DNA from: Plantibacter auratus
GTDB taxonomy: Bacteria > Actinomycetota > Actinomycetes > Actinomycetales > Microbacteriaceae
Length of the DNA: 64,000 nt
Assembly (NCBI RefSeq): GCF_050587365.1
Contig: NZ_JBOBFV010000002.1
Coordinates: 992,001 to 1,056,000, forward strand
Direction of reading: 5' to 3'
Positions 16,056-25,500 of the stretch are shown here, one piece after another. Positions within the stretch are counted from its first letter, which is position 1. The number at the start of each line of letters is the position of its first letter. Below the pieces are notes generated by a model. That model did not search any database, was not told the origin of the DNA, and saw only the letters and a program-made list of their open reading frames with translations. The position numbers and the translations under genes were made by a program.

Positions 16056-17542
16056 CGGTGCTCCGCGGACGGTCCGCCGAGCACGTCGGCGCTCACCGTC
16101 TCGTCGTAGACCCCCACGGTCGAACTCAGCCACGGTCGGCGTCGATGCCGGATCGCCCAGATCGTGATACCGAGCGCCATCGTGACGAGGAACACCCAGA
16201 CGCCGACGCCCCGTTCGCCGGTGCTCTCGACGACCAGGTAGACGACGAGCGCGACGGACAGCAGCACCCCGGCCACCACCGCGCGCAGGAGCGGCCAGAG
16301 CGTCAGTTCTCCGATCCGCCAGAGGAAGACCGGGGCTGCGATGCAGACGAGGACGTAGGCGGTGATGTACCCGGCCGCAGCCACGACGATGAGGACCTGC
16401 ATGGCCGCCCAGGCTCCTCCGGTCAGCAGGAGCGCGAGCACCGAGACGGGCGTGACGATCGCCAGAGCCGTGATGATCGCCACATGGGGCGTTCGGAACC
16501 GGCCGTGCGTGGTCCCGAGGCGCGACGGGAGGACCCCTTCTCGACCCATCGAGAAGACGACCCGCGAGAACGCCGTGATGGAGGCGATCGCACAGGCGAG
16601 GAACGAGGCCGCGACGGACAGGTCGAGCAGCAGTCCCATCCATTCGACCCCGGAGGCCAGCGCCAGGTCGTTGATGGGCGTCCGCGTCGCGGTGATGTCC
16701 TCCCCCAACGCCGCGAAGCCCGCCAGCTGACTGTACGAGGTGACGAGGAAGAGGAGACCCGCGCCGACGACGGTCCAGACCAGGGACCGTGGGATGCTCG
16801 CGAAGGGCCGCCGGGCTTCGACGCCCAGCGTCGAGGAGCTCTCGAATCCGACGAAGGCGGTCACGGCGAGGACCGATCCGACCGCGAGGTGCTCCGGGGA
16901 GGCGTCCAGCCCGAGCACGGCCCAATCGGGCGTCGGTCCGAGCTGCGACAGGAGCACGCCCACGAGGATGAGGATGATCGCGACCGAGGCGCTCTCCACG
17001 ATCAGGGTCACCCGGGTGGACAGGTGGATCCCGCGGACGAGCACGACAAGGCAGACGACGGCCATGCACACGAGGAGTGCGGACACGACACCCGTCGAAC
17101 TCGGCATGCCGGGCCAGAACCGGTGCAGCAGGATCGACAGGTAGTACCCGGCACCGGCCAGGGCGAACATGGCGATGAAGCCGTACCCGATGAGCAGCGC
17201 GACGCCCGTGACGAAGGCTGCACCCGTTCCGAGCCCTTTGGAGACGAAGGTGTACAGCGAGCCGGTCGCGGCGATGCGCTTCGCGAACACGTTCACGGTG
17301 GTGGCGACGAGCAACGACAGCAGCATCGCGATGGCGAGCGACCACATGGTCGCCCCGCCCGCGGTCACGGTGACGATCAACGGGATCGTCGTCGCAGCGG
17401 CAGACGGCGCCACTGCCGAGACGGACTGGGCGAACACGTCGATGAACCCGACACTGCGCCGCTGGAGGCCGTCGACCGGTGACCGGGACTCGAGACCACG
17501 GACGCTCGGAGGATTGCTGATCGCGCGTTCCAGAGCCGTCAC
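16052..17542 (-). CDS. APC family amino acid/amine permease
   Basis: This protein of about 496 residues has 12 membrane segments of the amino acid-polyamine-organocation family. It shows the early SAVAPSAAATTIP loop and the CAIASITAFSRVVFSMGREGVLP motif of segment 8. GTG at 17542 is preferred because a GGAGGTGAGG stretch precedes it; a longer form from 17590 cannot be excluded. It overlaps the IclR gene and lies divergent from a second permease and an amine oxidase, so an amine or its amino acid precursor is a likely substrate. Confidence 0.85.
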   Translation of the reverse strand: MTALERAISNPPSVRGLESRSPVDGLQRRSVGFIDVFAQSVSAVAPSAAATTIPLIVTVTAGGATMWSLAIAMLLSLLVATTVNVFAKRIAATGSLYTFVSKGLGTGAAFVTGVALLIGYGFIAMFALAGAGYYLSILLHRFWPGMPSSTGVVSALLVCMAVVCLVVLVRGIHLSTRVTLIVESASVAIILILVGVLLSQLGPTPDWAVLGLDASPEHLAVGSVLAVTAFVGFESSSTLGVEARRPFASIPRSLVWTVVGAGLLFLVTSYSQLAGFAALGEDITATRTPINDLALASGVEWMGLLLDLSVAASFLACAIASITAFSRVVFSMGREGVLPSRLGTTHGRFRTPHVAIITALAIVTPVSVLALLLTGGAWAAMQVLIVVAAAGYITAYVLVCIAAPVFLWRIGELTLWPLLRAVVAGVLLSVALVVYLVVESTGERGVGVWVFLVTMALGITIWAIRHRRRPWLSSTVGVYDETVSADVLGGPSAEHR

Positions 17543-17626
17543 GTCCCTCACCTCCTCCTCGTCGTTCAGGCTAGGCGCGTCCCGTTGCACCGGCGTGGCG
17601 GGCGTGTTTCGGCTTCATGACCGTCA

Positions 17627-17656
17627 AATGAGACAGCGGTGTCGACCGGTCTCATT
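17627..17656. promoter_or_regulatory. Candidate operator between the two APC permeases
   Basis: AATGAGAC (17627-17634) and GTCTCATT (17649-17656) form a perfect 8-bp inverted repeat with a 14-base spacer that itself contains CGGT/ACCG. It sits in the divergent promoter region and is the best candidate binding site for the IclR regulator encoded at 15330-16055. Confidence 0.6.
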
Positions 17657-17754
17657 CGGTGCCGAGCAGGTGTTACGGCGACGAGACGAGGCGGCAACAG
17701 GAGACCGGGATGCTGGCCTCGTCCCGATACCGCCGCATTGCTCGAGGAGTGTCC

Positions 17755-19233
17755 ATGACCGTCACGAAAGGTCCGGCCACCGATGCCGGACAGCCCACCC
17801 GGTCCCTGAAGGGATCGCTCGGCGTCACCGCCATCGTCTTCATGGTCGTCGCCGCGGCGTCGCCGTTGACCGTCGTCGGTGGAGCCGCACCGCTCGGCAT
17901 CCTGCTCGGCAACGGGGTCGGCTTCCCGAGCATGTACGTCGTGTCCGCGGTGATCCTCCTGCTGTTCGCCGTCGGACTCTCGGCCATGACGCGGCACGTC
18001 CCCAAGCCGGGTGCCTTCTTCACCTTCGTCGGATACGGGCTCGGCAAACCGGCCGGTCTCGCGTCGGCGTTCCTCGCCCTCCTGACCTACACGACCATCC
18101 AGGTGTCGGTGTACGGCTACATCGGCTACCTGTTGAGCGTGACCTTCGCCGGTCTCGGCGCTCCGGAGATCCCCTGGTACGTCTACTCGCTCGCGTCGAT
18201 CGCCGTGGTCGGTCTGCTCGGCTACCGCCACATCGACCTCAGCTCGAAGGTCCTCGGCGTCCTGCTCGTGGCGGAGGTCGGGATCGTCCTCGTCCTCGCC
18301 GGGGCGGTCATCGTGACCGGCGGTGCCGACGGGCTGTCGGCCGAGCCGTTCGTGCCAGAGCAGGTGTTCTCCGGGTCGCCCGGTGTCGGACTGATGTTCG
18401 CGATCGCGGCGTTCATCGGGTTCGAGGCGACCGCGATCTTCCGCGACGAGGCGAAGGACCCGTCCCGCACGATCCCACGGGCGACCTACATCGCGGTGAT
18501 CGGGATCGGCCTGTTCTACACCCTCGCCTCCTGGGCGCTCGTCATGGCCTGGGGGCCGGACGACGTCCTCGCCGTGGCCGGTGAGGACCCGGGTGCGATG
18601 ATCCTCCGCACCACGCTGCTCTACCTCGGTCCGGTCGGTGAGCTCGTCATCAACGTCCTCCTCATCACGAGCATGTTCGCCTGCGTCCTCTCCTTCCACA
18701 ACGTCATCACCCGCTACCAGCACACGATGTCGAACGCCGGCGTCCTGCCGGGCCGGCTCGGCGGAGTCCACCCCAAGCACCTCTCGCCGCACACCTCGTC
18801 GCTCGTCCAGAGCGCAACCGCAGCGATCCTGATCGTCGTCTTCGCCGTGCTCGGTCTCGACCCCGTCCTGCAGGTGTTCACGTGGTTCGCCGGCGTCGCG
18901 ACCCTCGCGATCGCGATCCTCATGGCGGTCACGAGCCTCGCGGTGATCGTGTACTTCGCTCGCACGAAGCAGGATCGGCGGCTGTGGAACACGGTCGTCG
19001 CACCCGGCCTCGGGTTCATCGGACTCGTCGGTTCGGCCGTCGTGATCGTCGTCTACTTCCCGATGCTGGTGGGAGACGTGGATGCGGGCGGCAACCCCGT
19101 GTTCGGAACCGTGAGCGCCGTCCTCCTCGCCCTCATCGCGGTCTGCCCCGTCGTCGGCCTCGTGCAGGCCGCGTACCTGCGTCGTCGTCGCCCGGCCGCC
19201 TACGCCGACGTCATGGACGCCATCGGCGGTTGA
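17755..19233 (+). CDS. APC family amine/amino acid permease
   Basis: This 492-residue permease has about 12 segments. It shows segment 1 GVTAIVFMVVAAASPLTVVGGAAPLGILLGNG and the segment 6-region AIAAFIGFEATAIFRDEAKDPSRTIPRATY. ATG at 17755 has GAGGAG 5 bases upstream; a longer frame from 17659 has no such signal. The oxidase gene begins 61 bases downstream on the same strand, so uptake of a primary amine for oxidation is the likely role. Confidence 0.88.
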   Translation: MTVTKGPATDAGQPTRSLKGSLGVTAIVFMVVAAASPLTVVGGAAPLGILLGNGVGFPSMYVVSAVILLLFAVGLSAMTRHVPKPGAFFTFVGYGLGKPAGLASAFLALLTYTTIQVSVYGYIGYLLSVTFAGLGAPEIPWYVYSLASIAVVGLLGYRHIDLSSKVLGVLLVAEVGIVLVLAGAVIVTGGADGLSAEPFVPEQVFSGSPGVGLMFAIAAFIGFEATAIFRDEAKDPSRTIPRATYIAVIGIGLFYTLASWALVMAWGPDDVLAVAGEDPGAMILRTTLLYLGPVGELVINVLLITSMFACVLSFHNVITRYQHTMSNAGVLPGRLGGVHPKHLSPHTSSLVQSATAAILIVVFAVLGLDPVLQVFTWFAGVATLAIAILMAVTSLAVIVYFARTKQDRRLWNTVVAPGLGFIGLVGSAVVIVVYFPMLVGDVDAGGNPVFGTVSAVLLALIAVCPVVGLVQAAYLRRRRPAAYADVMDAIGG

Positions 19234-19294
19234 CCATCCGACCCTTCCCCTCGCCACCCGCGACCACCCGCATCACCGAACCAGGAGCATCACG

Positions 19295-21337
19295 ATGACC
19301 ATCACCGACCCCACCACCCTGCGCAGCGCCGACGGCGACGCCCCCGTCCAGCACCCGCTCGCCAGCCTGTCCGCACCCGAGTTCGACCGCATCCGCGACA
19401 TCGTCACCGGCTTCGACGACTTCACCGAGACGACCCGGTTCGCCTACGTCGGCCTCGAGGAGCCCCACAAGCGGGCGGTGCTCGCCTGGCAGGCCGGCGA
19501 CGGTCCACTGCCGGAACGCCTCGCCCGCGTGATGCTGCTCGACATGGCCACGGGTCGATCGACGGACAACGTGGTGTCCATCGACAGCGGGTCTCTGCTC
19601 AGCACGGTCGTGCTGGACGGCTCCCGCGGCCAACTGCCGATCCTCATCGAGGAGTTCGACGCCATCGCGGAGATCGTGGCGGAGGACGAGGGGTGGGTCG
19701 CCGCCCTCGCCGCCCGTGGCTGCACGGTCGACGAGGTGAAGGTCGTCCCGCTGTCGGCAGGCTTCTACGACTATCCCGAGGAGGTCGGGCGCCGGATCGT
19801 CCGGGTCCTCGCATTCCGCCAGGACTACCCGGCCGACCACCCGTGGGCCCACCCCGTCGACGGGCTGAGCGCCTATGTCGACACCGCGGCGCGGCGGATC
19901 ACCCGCCTGATCGACGCGACCGCCCTGGCGATTCCGGCGGAGCCCGGGAACTTCGACGACCCGGCGGTCCAGGGTGCTCCGCTCTCCTCGCTCAAGCCGA
20001 TCGTCATCACCCAGCCGGAGGGTCCGAGCTTCCAGGTCGACGGCGAGTTCGTCGAGTGGGGCAATTGGCGGTTCCAGGTCGGGTTCGACGTCCGTGAGGG
20101 CCTCGTCCTCCGTCAGCTCTCGTTCGACGATGCCGGCGAGGAACGACCGATCATCTACCGGGCGTCGATCAACGAGATGCTGGTCCCCTACGGTGACCCC
20201 TCCCCCGTGCGCTTCTGGCAGAACTACTTCGACACCGGCGAGTACCTGTTCGGCCGGTTCACGAACTCCCTGGCGCTCGGGTGCGACTGCGTGGGCGAGA
20301 TCAAGTACTTCGACGCGGTGCTCGCCGATGAACTCGGCAACCCGTTCACGATCGAGAACGGTATCTGCATGCACGAGGAGGACTTCGGCACCCTCTGGAA
20401 GCACTCCGACCTGTACACCGGCTCGAACGAGGTCCGGCGGTCGCGTCGGCTGGTCATCTCGTTCTTCACGACCGTCGGCAACTACGACTACGGGTTCTAC
20501 TGGTACCTGTACCTCGACGGCACCATCGAGTGCGAGTCGAAGCTGACGGGCATCCTGTTCACCTCGGCGTACCCCGGGCTCGACGCGGAGGGCGCCGACT
20601 ACCCGTACGCCTCGGAGGTCGCGCCCGGGCTCGGTGGGCCGTACCACCAGCACCTCTTCTCGGCCCGTCTGGACATGATGGTCGACGGTCTGTCGAACGC
20701 GGTCGAGGAGGTGGACGCGGTCCGGGTGCCGATCGGGCCGGGGAACGAGCACGGCAACGCGTTCACGAAGCGGGTCACGCGGCTCAGCACGGAAGCGGGG
20801 TCCGGACGCGTGGCGGAAGGCTCGGCCGCTCGGGCCTGGCACATCGTCAACACGGAGAAGACGAACCGGATGGGACGCCCGACGGGGTACGTGCTGTACC
20901 CGCAGGAGTCGCCGACGCTCATGGCCGACGCGTCGTCGTCGATCGCCAAGCGGGCGGAGTTCGCGACGAAGCACCTTTTCGTCACGAAGTACGACCCGGC
21001 TGAGCGATACGCGGCGGGCGACTTCGTCCACCAGAACCCGGGTGGCGACGGTATCACGCGGTTCATCGAGGGCGACGAGTCGATCGACGGCGAGGACATC
21101 GTGCTCTGGCACACCTTCGGACCGACGCACTTCCCCCGTCCAGAGGACTGGCCGGTGATGCCGGTGGACTACGCCCGGTTCACGCTCAAGCCCTACGGTT
21201 TCTTCGGCAAGAACCCGACCCTGAACGTCCCGCCGAACGAAGCGGTCGGGCACTGTTCGCACGACACCGGCGCCGCGCACGCGGGACACGGAGGTCACGA
21301 CCAGGGCGCCGAGGAGCACTGTGGCCACGGGCACTAG
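19295..21337 (+). CDS. Copper-containing primary amine oxidase
   Basis: This 680-residue enzyme oxidises primary amines (phenethylamine, tyramine or histamine type) to aldehyde, ammonia and hydrogen peroxide. The Tyr that becomes topaquinone is Y397 in VGNYDYGFYW. The catalytic base is D313 in YFDTGEYLFG. Copper ligands are H451 and H453 in YHQHLFSARLD and H612 in THFPRPEDWPVMP. The spacing equals that of the Arthrobacter enzymes as I recall them. The last 30 residues are an unusual His/Cys-rich tail (HCSHDTGAAHAGHGGHD, then HCGHGH) that could hold copper. No signal peptide is seen. Confidence 0.95.
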   Translation: MTITDPTTLRSADGDAPVQHPLASLSAPEFDRIRDIVTGFDDFTETTRFAYVGLEEPHKRAVLAWQAGDGPLPERLARVMLLDMATGRSTDNVVSIDSGSLLSTVVLDGSRGQLPILIEEFDAIAEIVAEDEGWVAALAARGCTVDEVKVVPLSAGFYDYPEEVGRRIVRVLAFRQDYPADHPWAHPVDGLSAYVDTAARRITRLIDATALAIPAEPGNFDDPAVQGAPLSSLKPIVITQPEGPSFQVDGEFVEWGNWRFQVGFDVREGLVLRQLSFDDAGEERPIIYRASINEMLVPYGDPSPVRFWQNYFDTGEYLFGRFTNSLALGCDCVGEIKYFDAVLADELGNPFTIENGICMHEEDFGTLWKHSDLYTGSNEVRRSRRLVISFFTTVGNYDYGFYWYLYLDGTIECESKLTGILFTSAYPGLDAEGADYPYASEVAPGLGGPYHQHLFSARLDMMVDGLSNAVEEVDAVRVPIGPGNEHGNAFTKRVTRLSTEAGSGRVAEGSAARAWHIVNTEKTNRMGRPTGYVLYPQESPTLMADASSSIAKRAEFATKHLFVTKYDPAERYAAGDFVHQNPGGDGITRFIEGDESIDGEDIVLWHTFGPTHFPRPEDWPVMPVDYARFTLKPYGFFGKNPTLNVPPNEAVGHCSHDTGAAHAGHGGHDQGAEEHCGHGH

Positions 21338-21346
21338 GTCGCGGCG

Positions 21347-21919
21347 ATGAGCGAGGTCCTCCACCTCGGGGCGCTCGTCCCGGCCGCCGTCGGCGCCTGT
21401 TGCACCGTCGGCGGCCGACGCGGACCCCTCGACCTCGTGGCCGCGATCGTCATGCTCGCGGCGATGCTCGACCTGGCGACCGGTGTCGGGATGCTGCATC
21501 CGTTGCTCTGGGCCGTCGTCCTGATCGTCCTCGCCGTCGCCTCGGCGGTCCGGCTTCGGTCCATCGCCGGACCGCCGGCTCCGGTCGACGACGCTGTGTC
21601 GCTCGCCGTCACGCGCCACCGTGCGGCGATGACCGTGCACACCTCAGGCGGTCTCGTCATCATGGCGGCGCTCGTGTGCACCATGGCGGGTCATGCCGCC
21701 GGGAGTATATATGCCGGATCGGGTATACACCCGGCAGGCCATCAGATCGGAAGCAGTGCCCTCCCTGCCGTGCTCCTGGCGGGCGCCATGACGGGGTTCA
21801 TCGCTCTGTCCACGCGCATCGCGGTCGACGCGGCTCGGCGGCGTGAGCGGGTCGTGGTCGTCGAGGTGGTGAGCATGACGGTCTCCGTCGTCGCCATGGG
21901 GCTCGCCGCGGCGCTGTGA
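21347..21919 (+). CDS. Small multi-pass membrane protein downstream of amine oxidase
   Basis: This 190-residue protein has about five hydrophobic segments (near 7-20, 29-50, 52-68, 96-116, 135-155, 168-188). The His/Met residues cluster at TVHTSGG, CTMAGHAAG and GIHPAGHQIG. I do not recognise a family with certainty; it resembles small actinobacterial DUF5134-type membrane proteins. It starts 9 bases after the oxidase stop, so it is almost surely co-transcribed. A role in copper supply to the oxidase is a guess from the position and the His/Met content. Confidence 0.65.
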   Translation: MSEVLHLGALVPAAVGACCTVGGRRGPLDLVAAIVMLAAMLDLATGVGMLHPLLWAVVLIVLAVASAVRLRSIAGPPAPVDDAVSLAVTRHRAAMTVHTSGGLVIMAALVCTMAGHAAGSIYAGSGIHPAGHQIGSSALPAVLLAGAMTGFIALSTRIAVDAARRRERVVVVEVVSMTVSVVAMGLAAAL

Positions 21920-21938
21920 CCTGGGCGGCGGCGTCGAT

Positions 21939-22319
21939 CTACTCGGCGTCGTCGCCCTCCCACGGCGGCCGCGCGACCTTGCCGGACATCCGCCATACCG
22001 CTCGGGTCAACTCGGGGTGCACCCGGGCGATCTCACGGAGTACCTCGTACTCCAAGTGGTCCGCGTTGTCGCGGTGGTCCTGGGCGTCGTCGAGCGACGA
22101 GTACCCGGCGAGCCGCGCCATCGCGTGCTGGGCGGCCAGACCCCGGGCGTGCAGCGCGTCGTCCCGGAGGACGGCGACGACGAGCTCGTCGACCGTCGGC
22201 ATCGAAGGCAGGAAGTCCCAGGGGTCCTCGCCGTCGCGGGCGCGGTGCTCGATGATCACCTCGCGCTCGAGCTGTGCGTCGCGGCGCAACCTGGGGAGGT
22301 CGACGGCCTGCAGATCCAC
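21939..22319 (-). CDS. Hypothetical protein, about 126 residues
   Basis: This is a soluble acidic protein that I do not recognise. It has VDLQAVDLPRLRRDAQLERE at the N-terminus and DPWDFLPSMPTVDELVVAVLRD in the middle. It ends with MSGKVARPPWEGDDAE. GTG at 22319 is chosen because GAGGAGGGTAC precedes it; a longer start at 22367 exists. It is convergent with the amine oxidase operon. Codon use and composition look like a genuine gene. Confidence 0.6.
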   Translation of the reverse strand: MDLQAVDLPRLRRDAQLEREVIIEHRARDGEDPWDFLPSMPTVDELVVAVLRDDALHARGLAAQHAMARLAGYSSLDDAQDHRDNADHLEYEVLREIARVHPELTRAVWRMSGKVARPPWEGDDAE

Positions 22320-22575
22320 GTACCCTCCTCGCTCCGGCGCACCCCGCGGCGCGCACTCGGGTATCAAGGGTACGCCCGGTATCGGTGGACCATGCCGTCA
22401 AGGCGCAGCTCCCTCGCGGCCGAGGCTGGTACCGCAGGACCACCGATGTCGTCCGATCGGCGGATGCCGGGGTCGCATCAGCTCCATCCTCATGCGGATG
22501 TGGTCGGTGGCGGCGCTCCATAGCGTGGAGTGGGGCGGATCGCGCCCACTCCGCGACCGAGAGGCCCGTCCTTCC
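22320..22575. promoter_or_regulatory. Divergent intergenic region before the RND gene
   Basis: This 256-base gap has no gene. At 22528-22551 the ends GAGTGGG and CCCACTC form an inverted repeat around a GATC centre, about 25 bases before the RND start. It could be a repressor site, but no regulator gene is adjacent. Confidence 0.35.
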
Positions 22576-25500
22576 ATGTCATTCCTCACGAGGCTCAGCC
22601 TCGCCAATCGACTGATCGTCGGCCTCATCACCGCGGCGATCGTGGCCTTCGGACTCTTCGCGGTCGGTTCGCTGAAGCAGGAACTCCTGCCGTCCGTGCA
22701 GCAGCCGGGTGCCGTCGTGGCCGCGACGTATCCCGGCGCATCGCCGTCGTCGGTGGAGCGCGAGGTCACGAAGCCCGTCGAGCAGGCGGTCCAGGGGGTC
22801 AAGGGCGTCACCGGCGTCACCTCGACGTCGGTCAGCGGTTCCACGTCCGTGCAGGTGAGCTGGGACTTCGGCCAGGACGACGAGAAGATCGTCGGCGACA
22901 TCCGCAGCGCGCTCGCCGGCCTGAAGAGCACCCTTCCGAACGACACGAGCACCGAGGTCTACGCCGGTGGGAGCGAGGACATCCCCGTGCTGCAGCTCGC
23001 GGTCGCGTCCGAGGACGAGTCCGGTGAGTTCGCGGGCAAGGTCGAGAGCACCGTGCTCCCCGCGCTCCGTGGGATCGCCGGCGTGCGTCAGGTCGATCTC
23101 GCCGGTGAGAACGCCACGCAGCTCGTCATCACGATGCGTCCGGCCGACCTCGCGGCCAAGAAGGTGACCGCGGAGGAGGTCATGGCGGCCGTCCAAGCGA
23201 GTGGTGTGATCACGGCCGCCGGGACGAGCGTCGACGCCGGCAAGGAACTCTCGATCGAGGTCGGGTCGCCCGTCGGCTCGCTGGCCGAGGTGCAGGCCCT
23301 GCCCATCCAACATGAGGACGGTCCCTTCGCGCTCTCCGCCGTCGCGGACGTGGAGCTCGTGCCCGCAGCCGAGACCTCCATCGCCCGGGCGGACGGTCTC
23401 CCGTCGCTGTCGCTCACGATCCTCAAGGACCCGTCGGCCAACGCCGTCCAACTCGCCCACACCATCCGTGACGCCCTCCCCGGGCTGGAGCAGGAGCTCG
23501 GCTCGGGTGCGGCCTTCACCGTCGTCTTCGACCAGTCGCCGATGGTCGAGCAGTCCATCCACGACCTCTCCGTCGAGGGCGGGCTCGGGCTGTTGTTCGC
23601 GATCATCGTGATCCTGGTCTTCCTGCTGTCGATCCGGTCCACGATCATCACGGCCGTGTCGATCCCGCTCTCCCTCCTCATCGCGATGATCGGTTTGTGG
23701 ATCGGCGACTACTCGCTCAACATCTTCACGCTCGCAGCGCTGACCGTCGCCGTCGGGCGGGTGGTCGACGACTCGATCGTGGTGATCGAGAACATCAAAC
23801 GTCGGCATACCGGGCGGGCGATGACGACCACGAGTGTCGTCGAGGCGGTCCGCGAGGTCGCCGGGGCCGTGACGGCGTCGACGATCACGACCGTGGCCGT
23901 GTTCCTCCCGGTCGCCTTCGTCGGCGGGACGGTCGGCGAGCTGTTCCGACCGTTCGCCGTCACCGTGTCGGTCGCACTCATCGCGTCCCTCGTGGTGTCG
24001 CTCACGATCGTGCCGGTGCTCGCCTACTGGTTCATGCGAGGCTCCTCCGCCCCGGCTGCGGGCAAGGCCACCGAGGACGCGGCCACCGAAGATGCGTCTG
24101 TCGTCGAGGACGAGTCCGAGGCGTACTCCAAGCTCCAGCGCGCCTATCTGCCGGTCCTGCGCACCGCCCTGAAGCGTCCGGTCGTGACCCTGCTTGTGGC
24201 GGCGGTCGTGTTCGCCGGGACGATCGTCTCGGCCGGGTTCCTGAAGACCGACTACCTCGGCGACATCGGGGGCGAGAACACCGTCACGGTCACGCAGGAA
24301 CTCCCCGAGGGGACGAGCCTCGACGTGACCAGCGACGCGGCCGCGGCCGTCGAAGCGGTCCTCGCGAAGACGGCGGGCGTCTCCGGGTACCTGACCACCG
24401 TCGGTGGGAACGGCTCGAGCAACACGGCACAGATCAGCGTGACCGTCGGTGAGGAGAGCTCACGCGAGGGCGTCGCCGACACCATCCGGAAGGCCGTGGC
24501 GAAGCTCGACGACGTCGGCAAGGTCACCGTCGGCGACGCCGCCGGTGGATTCACCGGTGGCGGAGGCGGCATGGAGGTCACGCTGCAGGGTGAGGACCCC
24601 GTGGCACTCGCCACAGCGGCGGCCGCGGTGCAGGACATGCTCGGCGGTACGGACGGCCTCCGCGATGCGACGAGCGACCTCGCCGACGAGCAGGGCCTGC
24701 TCAAGGTGAACGTCGACCGCGCCGCCGCCGCCCGGTACGGCTTCACGCAGGAACAGGTCGGCCAGGCCATCGCCAGTGCGCTCCGAGGCACGCCGATGGG
24801 TTCGGTCATCCTCGAGGGCTCGTCTCGCGACATCATCGTGCGCTCGCAGCGGGTCGGCACGACACCGGCCGAGATCGCCGCGCTCCCCCTTCCGGTCAGC
24901 GCGCTACAGCAGGCCGCGGCCCAGAAGGCCGCGACCGACGCACTCACGGCCGAGCAGGACGAGGCCACCCAGCGTGCGAAGGACGAGGCGGCATCCCAGG
25001 CCGCGACCCAGCGCTCGGAACTCCAGGAGGCCCGCTCGACCGCAGCATCGCAGCTCGACGCCCTGCGGGCTCAGCTGAGCGCGTTGCAGGCGGCTCCCGT
25101 CGAGGTGCCACCGGTCACGCCCACGACTCCGGAGGAGGAGGCGGCACGACAGGCCTACGAAGCCCGCGCCGCCCAACTCGCCGGACTGAGCGACGCCATC
25201 TCCCAGCTTCAGGGTTCGATCACGACCATCGACGAGCAGCTGACCGCGATGCGGGACGCCGAGAGCGAGGCCGCCGAACAGCAGGCTGAGGCGGACCGCC
25301 TCACCCAGGCGCAGAAGGACCTCGCCAACGTCAGCGCCGTCCCGATCCCGGTCAGCGCCGTCGCCCAGGTGGCGGAGGAACGTGCCGCATCGGCGATCAC
25401 GCGCATCGACGGCGTCCGGACCGTGACCGTGTCGGCGACGCCGACGGGTGACGACCTCAGCGCGACGACGCTCGCCGTCCGGGAGGGCCTCGACGGCCTG

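Noticed and set aside
19211..21640. 809-residue minus-strand frame opposite the amine oxidase
   Set aside because: The plus strand has all catalytic residues of a copper amine oxidase; the minus frame has no domain.
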